A DNA stretch of 62,087 bases from Bifidobacterium breve (GTDB lineage Bacteria; Actinomycetota; Acidimicrobiia; Acidimicrobiales; Ilumatobacteraceae). Position numbers and translations under genes: made by a program. Within the stretch, counting starts at the first letter, position 1. Every line of letters begins with the position of its first letter. The DNA lies in contig CAMDEC010000004.1 in the NCBI GenBank assembly GCA_945893395.1, positions 1-62,087 on the forward strand, given 5' to 3'. Positions 43,868-53,904 of the stretch are shown here, one piece after another. The notes beneath the pieces are model-generated. The model saw nothing but the letters and a program-made list of their open reading frames with translations. It searched no databases and was not told where the DNA came from.

Positions 43868-44309
43868 CTTTCTTCAACCGCACAAGTGGAATGCGGCGTT
43901 CGGTCTTGACTTGATATTCGCCGAAACCCGACCAAATTGCAACCAGTGAATCCCACACTTTTTGGCGATGCTCACCGGCTCTGCCGTGCTCTTCATAAGT
44001 TGAAGCGATGCAGTCAAAAACATCTGGTCCGACTTGAATTGTCACCTTCGAATTGATCGCCAGGTTTTCGTACCACAACGGATTTTTTGGGGCGCCACCT
44101 TTGGACGCGACGATCACATAATCATCTCCGTCTCGGCCGTAGATCAACGCCGTGCGACGCAATGTGCCCGACTTTCGACCAGTTGTAGTGAGCAGCAAAG
44201 TGGGAACTCCACGCCAAATATGGCCCTCGGCGCCGTTGCTGTCGATATATGTACGAATGTGATCTTGCACCCAGCCGACTGGGCTATCCATAATTTTTGC
44301 TGATGCCAT
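43860..44309 (-). CDS. Nitroreductase/F420-dependent (Ddn-like) oxidoreductase
   Basis: A 149-residue split-barrel protein of the deazaflavin-dependent nitroreductase family. VPTLLLTTTGRKSGTLRRTALIY is the family signature (given in parts: TTTGRKSGTLRRTAL), and DDYVIVASKGGAPKNPLWYENL follows, with TVQVG-like turns. Homologues in Mycobacterium bind F420 and reduce quinones or nitro compounds. It points to F420 use, hence an actinobacterial host. It is divergent from rmuC across 60 bases and convergent, with overlapping stops, with the WbpL-like gene. Confidence 0.9.
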   Translation of the reverse strand: MASAKIMDSPVGWVQDHIRTYIDSNGAEGHIWRGVPTLLLTTTGRKSGTLRRTALIYGRDGDDYVIVASKGGAPKNPLWYENLAINSKVTIQVGPDVFDCIASTYEEHGRAGEHRQKVWDSLVAIWSGFGEYQVKTERRIPLVRLKKVS

Positions 44310-44369
44310 CTCGTCAATCTACACATGATTTGAGTCGCGATCTCACCAGTCACACCCCCGTGCCACACT

Positions 44370-45554
44370 GTGGTGATGGAAATCATCATTGGATTACTGG
44401 TCGTTGCAGTGCTCAGTCTCGGCGTCATGTTGCTCCGCCAAAACAGCGGTGGCAACCTATCTGTGGCTCCGCAAAACTTTGACCAGACTGCGCTGATTGA
44501 TGCGGTGCGCACCGCGGTTGACGCCCAAGTTGGCAAAGCCACGCAACAAGCCCTCGAGAATGTCAACTTGCAAATTGATCGCACCTATCAGGCGCGTACG
44601 CAAACATTGGCGACCGAAACAAAGAGTTTGCTAGATCCAGTTGCGACCCAAATGAACGAACTGCGCAACGCAGTAACTTCGCTGCAATCGAACTACACGA
44701 ATACGGTTGGCGTCGCCGAAACCATTAGTAAACAAATCGACACACTGAACCAAACCACCTCGGCTCTGCAATCAGCCCTCAAATCGACAAGCGCGCGTGG
44801 TGCATGGGGCGAACAACAGTTGCGCAATGTAATTGAACTTGCTGGCATGTTGCCCTACTGCGATTTTTTCGAACAGACAACCGTTTCGGGTAATGACAAA
44901 ACTCAACGACCAGATGCCGTGATCAAATTGCCGAATGATGGCTGCGTCGTGATCGACTCAAAGTCGCCACTTGACTCGTATCTCAAGGCACAAGAAACTT
45001 CAGATCCGACATTGCGCCAACAACTTCTCAATGAACACGCCAAGGCGATGGCTAGTCACGCCAAAGTTCTGGCTGATAAAAAATATTGGGAGCAGTTCGA
45101 GCGCTCACCCGAGTATGTGATCATGTTTATTCCTGGTGAGTCGTTCTTGGCCGACGCTTTGCGTGCCGACAGCAGCCTGCTTGAGGTCGCGATGCGCAGT
45201 CGAGTATTGATCGCTTCACCAGTTAACTTGTTGGCACTATTGCTCGCTGTAGCCAAGGGTTGGCAAGCCTTTCAGATTGCCGAACACGCCGAGAAGATCG
45301 CATCTATGGGTCGCGAACTATACGAACGCGTGGACACCGTGCTCGAAAGTGTCGACAAGACTGGTCGTGGCCTTGAAACTGCGATTACTGCATACAACAA
45401 AATGGTCGGCTCAATCGAGGGTCGAATGTTGGCCACACTGCGAAAGTTCAAAGATGCGGGTGTGACATCTGCTGAACTAACCGAGATTTCAAATATTGAT
45501 TCCGCGCCGCGGCAACTTGCCGCACCAGAGCACACCAAAGAAATAGACAGTTGA
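44370..45554 (+). CDS. rmuC: DNA recombination protein RmuC
   Basis: The 394-residue protein has an N-terminal membrane anchor (EIIIGLLVVAVLSLGVMLL), a coiled coil to about residue 140 and the RmuC nuclease-fold core: STSARGAWGEQQLRNVIELAGM, RPDAVIKLPNDGCVVIDSKSPLDSYL, EYVIMFIPGESFLADALR and RVLIASPVNLLALL. RmuC limits DNA inversion and acts in recombination. The ATG at 44370 or the one six bases later (44376) could begin it. The GEQQL and DSK residues are the likely metal and substrate positions. Confidence 0.93.
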   Translation: MVMEIIIGLLVVAVLSLGVMLLRQNSGGNLSVAPQNFDQTALIDAVRTAVDAQVGKATQQALENVNLQIDRTYQARTQTLATETKSLLDPVATQMNELRNAVTSLQSNYTNTVGVAETISKQIDTLNQTTSALQSALKSTSARGAWGEQQLRNVIELAGMLPYCDFFEQTTVSGNDKTQRPDAVIKLPNDGCVVIDSKSPLDSYLKAQETSDPTLRQQLLNEHAKAMASHAKVLADKKYWEQFERSPEYVIMFIPGESFLADALRADSSLLEVAMRSRVLIASPVNLLALLLAVAKGWQAFQIAEHAEKIASMGRELYERVDTVLESVDKTGRGLETAITAYNKMVGSIEGRMLATLRKFKDAGVTSAELTEISNIDSAPRQLAAPEHTKEIDS

Positions 45555-45591
45555 TTGGCTTACTAAACAAATAATCGCTAGCATTACGCCG

Positions 45592-45741
45592 ATGATTGCT
45601 GCAGTTGTATGGCATTGGTGGTTGGGTGCCGGCTTGCTGATCGCCGGCATTGGTGCACTGATTGGTTTGGTGGCCGGCTATTTGAAGTCGGTAACCGCTC
45701 TTAAATATCCGAACCGTCGCCAACAACAAGCGCAGAAATAA
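45592..45741 (+). CDS. Small single-span membrane protein (49 residues)
   Basis: A short frame from the ATG at 45592 encodes 49 residues: a tryptophan-containing start (MIAAVVWHWWLGAG), one strong hydrophobic segment to about residue 30, then a basic, Gln-rich tail ending QQQAQK. It sits 38 bases after rmuC and 14 before tilS, in the same direction. It has the look of a small membrane protein, but no family was recognised and it could be fortuitous. Confidence 0.5.
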   Translation: MIAAVVWHWWLGAGLLIAGIGALIGLVAGYLKSVTALKYPNRRQQQAQK

Positions 45742-45754
45742 CCGGCTGGGGCCG

Positions 45755-46648
45755 ATGAACGCCCTTCGTGCCGAACTCAAGTCAAACAAGTTTGCGGTCG
45801 AACTACTGACCCGGTGCAATTTTCCGAAGCCTGGCGAACAAATCAACTGTGCGGTTTCGGGTGGGCAAGACAGCATGGCGATGTTGCTGCTCGCAGTTCT
45901 AAACGGTTGCCAAGTCACGGCATTTCATGTTGATCATTCGCTGCGCCCGGGCTCGGATCAAGAAGCAAATACGGTCGCCAAAATTGTCAAACAACTCGGC
46001 GCCGAGTTTGTCAGCAAGACGATTGCAGTTGAACCGGGTTCGAATCTTGAAGCTCGCGCACGCGACGCAAGATACGCAGTGTTGCCTAGAGATATCGCCA
46101 CTGGACACACCGCTGATGATCAGGCAGAAACACTTTTGATCAACCTTTTGCGTGGTGCGGGTCTGCAGGGCCTTGCTGGGATGCAGAAGAACTTCAACCA
46201 TCCAATTTTGAATCTGCGACGCAGCGAGACCGAACGCTTGTGTCAAGACTTGGCGATCAAATGCGTTAACGACCCATCAAACTCGGACCTAAAGTTTTTG
46301 CGAAATCAGGTTCGCCACCAATTGATGCCGCTGATGAACGATATTTCGCAACGAGATGTGGCGCCGATTTTGGCACGCCAGGCTGAATTATTTCGTGATG
46401 ACGCTCAAGTTCTTGACGAACTTGCAAAGCAAATTGACCCGACCAATGCCAAAGCCGTTGCTGGTGCGCCACTTGCCGTGGCACGACGTGCGATTCGAAA
46501 TTGGCTGACTGACGTCTACCCACCAGATGCGGCAACGGTTGAACGGGTCTTGGATGTTGCCCGTGGCAAGACGACTGCATGTGAAATCGGAATGAGCCGC
46601 GAGGTTCGGCGTAGTCAACAGCGTCTGCAGATCAACACAAAACAATAA
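45755..46648 (+). CDS. tilS: tRNA(Ile)-lysidine synthase
   Basis: A 297-residue ATP-pyrophosphatase family protein. The PP-loop SGGQDS is at residues 35-40, followed by FHVDHSLRPGSDQEANTV, NLEARARDARYAVL, ATGHTADDQAETLLINLLRG and HPILNLRRSE..CQDL, and NQVRHQLMPLMN, all TilS signatures. It adds lysine to cytidine 34 of the minor tRNA-Ile so that AUA is read. Length is short, as in many actinobacteria, because the C-terminal accessory domain is cut down. The usual hpt and ftsH partners do not follow. Confidence 0.92.
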   Translation: MNALRAELKSNKFAVELLTRCNFPKPGEQINCAVSGGQDSMAMLLLAVLNGCQVTAFHVDHSLRPGSDQEANTVAKIVKQLGAEFVSKTIAVEPGSNLEARARDARYAVLPRDIATGHTADDQAETLLINLLRGAGLQGLAGMQKNFNHPILNLRRSETERLCQDLAIKCVNDPSNSDLKFLRNQVRHQLMPLMNDISQRDVAPILARQAELFRDDAQVLDELAKQIDPTNAKAVAGAPLAVARRAIRNWLTDVYPPDAATVERVLDVARGKTTACEIGMSREVRRSQQRLQINTKQ

Positions 46649-46725
46649 TTTTAAATTTCCCCGACAAATAAAAAGTTCTAGAAACCAAAAACAGCGTAAC
46701 TTTACTGTGGTATTGTGTTCTCTCG

Positions 46726-46764
46726 ATGTTGGTCATTTCAATAACTAGTGGCTTGTCGAATTAA
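46726..46764 (+). other. Possible 12-codon leader frame
   Basis: An ATG at 46726 opens 12 codons (MLVISITSGLSN) ended by TAA at 46762-46764. Its stop lies inside the AAAGGA ribosome-binding region of the gene at 46776. TATTGT at 46711-46716 is a weak -10 candidate upstream. It may be chance; no attenuator stem was found. The rest of the 127-base gap holds nothing else visible. Confidence 0.2.
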
Positions 46765-46775
46765 AGGATGCACTA

Positions 46776-47285
46776 GTGCCACAAAAACTGCGCGGTAAGT
46801 GGGCTCTTGGCATTTTGCCCAGACACTTAACTTGGATCATCAAAGACAAACTCGCCATTTGTGAGCGCCCCGGTGGGTTCGGTGTCAACCATCGTCGAGT
46901 GCGACGCCAAGAAGAGATTATTTGGTTGCGTGAAAACGAATTTGGTTGCGTAATTTCAATCAGCACAGCGCCGCATAATTTGCATAGTTACGAAGAGTTG
47001 CAGATTCCATACCAACATCGCCCGATGCCACACCCAGACGAGCTAGACCCATGGTTGAAGTCGTTTTACACCGAGCTCTCAAAGTTGTTGCAACGGGGTC
47101 TAAAAATCGTCGTGCACGCCGAAGAAGTCAGCGAGCGGCTGCATGGTCTAATGGGTGGATACATCAGATGGTCAGGTTTGGTCGACGACACGGCTCAAGC
47201 AATAATCCTCACTGAACGAATCGCTGGTCGCCAACTCGACCCAGATTCACGGGAACTGATCTTGCGGGTCCACGAACTTCGCTGA
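46776..47285 (+). CDS. Dual-specificity-phosphatase-like protein with Cys-to-Ala active site
   Basis: The GTG at 46776, with AAAGGA before it, gives 169 residues. The body reads like a small tyrosine/dual-specificity phosphatase: LRENEFGCVISIST, IPYQHRPMPHPDELDPW, LSKLLQRGLKIVVH, then HAEEVSER at 114-121, LMGGYIRWSGLVDD. The signature HCX5R has exact spacing but Ala at 115 in place of the nucleophile Cys, so catalysis by the classical route is not possible. It may bind phosphate or a phosphoprotein, or the resemblance may be distant. No other family was recognised. Confidence 0.6.
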   Translation: MPQKLRGKWALGILPRHLTWIIKDKLAICERPGGFGVNHRRVRRQEEIIWLRENEFGCVISISTAPHNLHSYEELQIPYQHRPMPHPDELDPWLKSFYTELSKLLQRGLKIVVHAEEVSERLHGLMGGYIRWSGLVDDTAQAIILTERIAGRQLDPDSRELILRVHELR

Positions 47286-47293
47286 CTAGCGAA
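47278..47293. terminator. Possible short bidirectional terminator hairpin
   Basis: TTCGCT and AGCGAA are perfect inverted repeats around the loop GACT, a six-base-pair hairpin at the convergent end of the phosphatase-like gene and the polyprenyl synthetase gene. It includes the TGA stop (47283-47285), and T-rich bases (TTTT at 47297-47300) follow on the + strand. The stem is short, so it may be weak or chance. Confidence 0.35.
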
Positions 47294-47305
47294 TGATTTT
47301 CGTTG

Positions 47306-48295
47306 TTATCGAATTACTGAATCGAGCAGTGCCCGCGGTGCTTCACGAAGCGCGATTGTCGCGCTTGATGCAGGCAACTTAGCGCATTCACCTTCGGCGA
47401 TCGCCACATATTCGCGGGCGGTTTCAATTGCATGAGCGATGCCGGTGTTTGAGCGAACAATCGAAAGTACTGTGTCGCGATCATTACCCGTAAATGGTCG
47501 TCCGAGCAGGTCGCGCAGTTCAAGTGCGTCAGGTGAGTCACTCTTCAGGGTCAACAGCACGGGCAATGTGTAGACACCTTCTTCCATGTCGTGACCTGCC
47601 CGCTTGCCAAGTTCTGCGTCGGTCGCGATTACATCCAAAATGTCGTCGACTATTTGAAACACCATGCCATATGCGGCGCCATAACTGGTCAGTGCTTCAA
47701 CAACTGCGCGATCATGACCAGCCACCAGTGCCCCAATACGGGCAGATGTTGCAAACAACGAAGCAGTTTTACCCTCGATGCTGACCAAATACGACGGCAC
47801 TGATCTCGAGACATCAAAGGCCTTTGTTAGTTCTTCGATCTGTCCTTCGCAAAGATTGCCGATGGTTCGTGCCAACAATGTCGCAACCTCGGTGCCGAGC
47901 GCAGCGGCGATCTCTGAGGCTTTTGCCAACAAAAAGTCTCCGGCAAGAATCGCCTGCAGATTGCCCCAACGGGCGTTTACCGTTTCGACACCGCGCCGAG
48001 TGGCCGCTTCATCCATAACATCGTCGTGATACAACGAACCGAGATGAACAAGCTCGCACGAAATGCCGCCCTGAATTACGTCTTCGCTGACCGGTTTGTC
48101 GTTGCCAACCGACGCCGCAGCGATCGTCAACACGGGGCGCAATCTTTTGCCACCGGCGATGATTAAATGTGTGGCGAGTTCGTTGAGATGTGATTCGCGT
48201 GTTTTTACTGCACTCAATAAAGCCGACTCGACTCGCCGACGATCGACATCCATCAGCGGCAACGAAAGTAGCGGCGAGGAAACGGCCATATCCAC
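47306..48295 (-). CDS. Polyprenyl diphosphate synthase
   Basis: A 329-residue trans-isoprenyl diphosphate synthase. First aspartate-rich motif is LYHDDVMDEA near residue 92, with GGKRLRPVLT before it; the second is FQIVDDILDVI near 216. ARWGNLQAILAGDFLLAKA and GKTASLF are further family signatures. It adds isopentenyl units to make the C35-C50 chain used for quinones or the lipid carrier, or a shorter product. It would provide the polyprenyl carrier for the glycan locus in a broad sense. It is divergent from clpC over 131 bases. Confidence 0.9.
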   Translation of the reverse strand: MDMAVSSPLLSLPLMDVDRRRVESALLSAVKTRESHLNELATHLIIAGGKRLRPVLTIAAASVGNDKPVSEDVIQGGISCELVHLGSLYHDDVMDEAATRRGVETVNARWGNLQAILAGDFLLAKASEIAAALGTEVATLLARTIGNLCEGQIEELTKAFDVSRSVPSYLVSIEGKTASLFATSARIGALVAGHDRAVVEALTSYGAAYGMVFQIVDDILDVIATDAELGKRAGHDMEEGVYTLPVLLTLKSDSPDALELRDLLGRPFTGNDRDTVLSIVRSNTGIAHAIETAREYVAIAEGECAKLPASSATIALREAPRALLDSVIR

Positions 48296-48413
48296 AGGCT
48301 AGGCAACTCGCCTTGTGAATTTACGAACTAAGCGTTGTGAGGCTGGTCACGCGCTACATAAATCATCACACTCGCGCCGATACACTTTATGACAGTTCAC
48401 TCATTTGTCTCAC

Positions 48414-48420
48414 AAGGTGG
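48414..48420 (+). promoter_or_regulatory. Ribosome-binding site deciding the clpC start
   Basis: AAGGTGG lies six bases before a TTG at 48427, which fits the start of ClpC homologues ([10 protein letters not shown]). An open frame upstream from 48337 has no such site and no homology. So the TTG start is preferred. Confidence 0.6.
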
Positions 48421-48426
48421 TCAGAA

Positions 48427-50958
<2,532 letters not shown>

Positions 50959-50998
50959 TCTCGGCGTGAGCGTGCGTCAGCGTGCTTAGGCAAAACGC

Positions 50999-51772
50999 GT
51001 GAACCTGAAATTCGTCGCAGTGATTGCGACGGTGCTCGGGCTGTGCTCGTGCCAAGTAAATACAGTTGTCACGCTTGATGTCGGGCAAAACGGTGCAGGT
51101 GTGGTGACGGTCAACATGATCGCCGACTCGGAAGTTTTGGCTAAAGCGCCGAATCTAGCCGATGACTTACGCTTTGATGACGCGACGACCGCCGGCTGGG
51201 TTGTGACACGGCCCAACAAAACTGTGGACGGTGGACTTCAAGTTTCACTGACGCACACGTTTGATAATGCCGAACAAGCAGGCGCACTGCTCACTCAATT
51301 GAGTGGCGAGTTTGGTCCGTTTAAACAAATGTCACTGACTCGCAGCGGCAAAGATACAGATTCGACTTTCAAACTTGACGGCAGTTTGCAAGCAGATGGC
51401 GGGCTAAGCGCGTTTGCTGACGCGCGTTTGCTGAACACGATTGGTGGCGCACCATTTGCCGAAAACTTGCGACAAGCAGACCTTGACCTTGGCAAAGCAA
51501 TGACGATTGATTTCGTCGCCATTTTGCCGGGTGTAATTGAGCGCACGACCGGCATCGACACCGAGAACACGGTGACGTGGCGGGTACCACTAGATGGCAG
51601 CGAGCAATCGGTGTTGACAACTTCGCGAAATACTGCGGTTAAAGCAACGGTGGCACGACTAGTCGCAAACGTGTTCAAGTTTCTGTTGTTCGCATGGCTG
51701 CTGTTTATCGCAGTCATAATCCTCAGAGTCGCTTACAAGCGCCGTGTAGCGAGTCGCACACCCAGCGAATAA
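50999..51772 (+). CDS. LppM-like lipoprotein with C-terminal membrane segment
   Basis: A GTG start gives a 257-residue protein. The signal peptide KFVAVIATVLGLCSC ends in a lipobox LCSC with candidate lipidated Cys at 18. The body (VNTVVTLDVGQNGAGVVTV, AADSEVLAKA-like, FAENLRQADLDLG) has the LppM fold pattern of actinobacteria, including an ER-like MEEV repeat-free beta domain. A hydrophobic helix (FKFLLFAWLLFIAVIILRVAY) near 225-245 and a basic tail end it. In Mycobacterium LppM affects envelope and macrophage entry. It is exported and anchored at both ends. Confidence 0.82.
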   Translation: MNLKFVAVIATVLGLCSCQVNTVVTLDVGQNGAGVVTVNMIADSEVLAKAPNLADDLRFDDATTAGWVVTRPNKTVDGGLQVSLTHTFDNAEQAGALLTQLSGEFGPFKQMSLTRSGKDTDSTFKLDGSLQADGGLSAFADARLLNTIGGAPFAENLRQADLDLGKAMTIDFVAILPGVIERTTGIDTENTVTWRVPLDGSEQSVLTTSRNTAVKATVARLVANVFKFLLFAWLLFIAVIILRVAYKRRVASRTPSE

Positions 51773-51785
51773 TGTCTAGTGCGAG

Positions 51786-53156
51786 ATGGTAAAACTTCGC
51801 ACCGTATATCGATGCACTGAATGTGGTGCTGCCGTGCCGAAATGGGCAGGTCGATGCGGTGCGTGCGGCGCTTGGAACAGCCTCGTTGAGGATGTCGAAG
51901 GTGACGAAGAACTAATTTCAGTCGCCACTGGCATGGCTCTTGTGCCGCCGGGTGAGCCAAAACCAATTGATGCGCTCGACGCCAAAGTTTCAAAACCCAC
52001 CCTGACTGGTGTTGAAGAACTAGATCGCGTGTTGGGTGGTGGTCTCGTGCCTGGCTCGGTGACACTTCTTGGTGGAGAACCAGGCATCGGCAAATCAACT
52101 TTGTTATTGCAACTGCTCGCCGCGTGGTCGGGCAAGACGCTTTATGTGACCGCCGAAGAGTCAGCGCAACAAGTGCGGTTGCGAGCCGAGCGACTCGGGG
52201 CGATCAAACCAGATTTGTGGCTTGTCGCCGAGATGTCGCTGACGAACATTATTAATTCGATCGACCAGGTAAAGCCCCAACTTGTGATCATCGACAGCAT
52301 TCAGGCGATCGCTGATCCGCAATTAAATTCGGCGCCTGGTTCTGTTTCGCAAGTTCGGGGTTGCGCACATCGACTCGTGCAAGAAGCCAAGGCGCGCGAT
52401 CTGCCGATTGTTTTGGTCGGCCATGTCACCAAAGATGGTGGGCTTGCCGGGCCGCGTGTGCTCGAACATGTTGTCGACACTGTTTTGTCTTTCGAGGGCG
52501 AACGGCATCATGCGCTGCGATTATTGCGCGCGGTAAAACATCGATTTGGTTCAACAAACGAATTGGGACTATTCGAGATGACCGAACTCGGCCTGCGCAG
52601 TGTGCCCGATGCGAGCAAACTGTTTTTAGCCGACCGACGCGCCGGTGTGCCTGGTTCAATTGTGGTGCCGGCACTCGAAGGACATCGACCGTTGCTGGTT
52701 GAAGTTCAGGCGCTGACTAATTTATCGCCGTCTCATGTTTCGCCGCGACGGTCGGCCCAAGGTGTTGATGCTGGTCGTCTAGCGATGTTGCTGGCTGTGC
52801 TTGAGCGGCGTGCCGGCGTAAATCTCGCTCAGCACGAAGTGTTCGCTTCAGTCGTGGGTGGCGTGAAGTTGAGTGAACCAGGCGCTGATTTGGGTTTATG
52901 TTTGGCACTTGTTTCGGCGGCAACAAACACACCACTGGCTGAAAATCTTGTCGCATGCGGCGAAGTTGGCTTGGCTGGCGAACTGCGTCAAGCCAGCAAC
53001 ACCGCACGACGACTTGGTGAAGCAGCACGCTTGGGTTTCACGCGGGCGATTATTCCAGCGAGCAGTGCCAAAGATATAAAAATTTCTGGCATCAAACTTG
53101 AGCCTGCCGAAACTGTGGCCCAAGCACTCGCACTCGCTGGTTTATCGGTCAAGTAG
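51786..53156 (+). CDS. radA: DNA repair protein RadA
   Basis: A 456-residue RecA-like ATPase. A zinc finger at the start (C10, C13, C24, C27), the Walker A GGEPGIGKST at 96-105, a LVIIDSIQAI Walker B, and the RadA motif KHRFGSTNELGLFEM (usually KNRFG). The Lon-like C-terminal domain follows (GAD-LGLCLALVSAATNTPL and GEVGLAGELRQ). RadA drives branch migration in recombination. Asn to His in the KNRFG motif is a mild change. It lies 13 bases after the LppM-like gene and ten before the mannose synthase gene. Confidence 0.95.
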   Translation: MVKLRTVYRCTECGAAVPKWAGRCGACGAWNSLVEDVEGDEELISVATGMALVPPGEPKPIDALDAKVSKPTLTGVEELDRVLGGGLVPGSVTLLGGEPGIGKSTLLLQLLAAWSGKTLYVTAEESAQQVRLRAERLGAIKPDLWLVAEMSLTNIINSIDQVKPQLVIIDSIQAIADPQLNSAPGSVSQVRGCAHRLVQEAKARDLPIVLVGHVTKDGGLAGPRVLEHVVDTVLSFEGERHHALRLLRAVKHRFGSTNELGLFEMTELGLRSVPDASKLFLADRRAGVPGSIVVPALEGHRPLLVEVQALTNLSPSHVSPRRSAQGVDAGRLAMLLAVLERRAGVNLAQHEVFASVVGGVKLSEPGADLGLCLALVSAATNTPLAENLVACGEVGLAGELRQASNTARRLGEAARLGFTRAIIPASSAKDIKISGIKLEPAETVAQALALAGLSVK

Positions 53157-53166
53157 CGTTTAGCCA

Positions 53167-53904
53167 GTGCGTGCAGTTGTAATTATTCCGACATACAACG
53201 AAGCCGAAAACGTTCAACGCTTTTTAACCCAAGTTCGCCGAGACGCACCTAACACCGACATCTTGGTGGTTGATGACAACAGTCCAGATGGCACATCGCA
53301 GATCGCCCAAAAGGTTGCCACCCAGTTGGGCAAAATTACTGTGATGACTCGCTCTGGCAAGCGCGGTTATGCCGCAGCCAGCCGTGAAGCAATGCTTGCG
53401 GCAATCGCCGACGGCTACGAGATTGTCGCCACGATGGACGCCGACTTTTCGCATGACCCCCTAGTTCTTGAACAACTGATAGCCCTAGTTAACGACACCA
53501 CCGCCCTGGTGATCGGCTCGCGTTATGTCGTCGGTGGCGAAATCACAAACTGGTCGCGATTTCGCAAATTGCTGTCACGATGGGGCAATCGGTATACGGC
53601 GTTTTGCCTGAGATTAAAACTCAAAGACTGCACGAGCGGCTTTCGCGCCTATTCAGCCAAGAGTTTGACGCAAATTAATGTTGCCGAATTGACTGCTGAC
53701 GGTTACGCATTTTTGACTGAGACGGCATTTGTGATTTCGCGCAACAAGCTTGGTGCCATTGTCGAAGTGCCGATCAATTATGTCGACCGTGCATACGGCG
53801 ACTCGAAGATGAATACGCAGATCATGCGTGAGTCGATGGTCTTGGTAACGCGTTGGGGTGTTGCCTTGCGCACTGGTATCGGGCGAAAGCACCTACCGCG
53901 CTAG
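53167..53904 (+). CDS. Polyprenol monophosphomannose synthase-like GT2 (Dpm1 type)
   Basis: A GTG start gives 245 residues with the DPM1 pattern: VVIIPTYNEAENVQRFL, ILVVDDNSPDGTSQIA, GKRGYAAASREAM, IVATMDADFSHDP with the metal DAD, LVIGSRYVVGGEI, CTSGFRAYS and GAIVEVPINYVDRAYGDSKM. It adds mannose from GDP-mannose to polyprenyl phosphate for lipoglycans and protein mannosylation. There is no C-terminal membrane segment. Its stop overlaps the stop of the convergent BTAD gene by 12 bases. Confidence 0.88.
   Translation: MRAVVIIPTYNEAENVQRFLTQVRRDAPNTDILVVDDNSPDGTSQIAQKVATQLGKITVMTRSGKRGYAAASREAMLAAIADGYEIVATMDADFSHDPLVLEQLIALVNDTTALVIGSRYVVGGEITNWSRFRKLLSRWGNRYTAFCLRLKLKDCTSGFRAYSAKSLTQINVAELTADGYAFLTETAFVISRNKLGAIVEVPINYVDRAYGDSKMNTQIMRESMVLVTRWGVALRTGIGRKHLPR

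Noticed and set aside
48337-48426. Earlier ClpC start at 48337
   Set aside because: The extra residues are not in ClpC homologues, while a TTG at 48427 has a good ribosome-binding site and the conserved start.
50959-50998. Terminator from GCGTG repeats after clpC
   Set aside because: The repeats are direct, not inverted, and give no stable hairpin.
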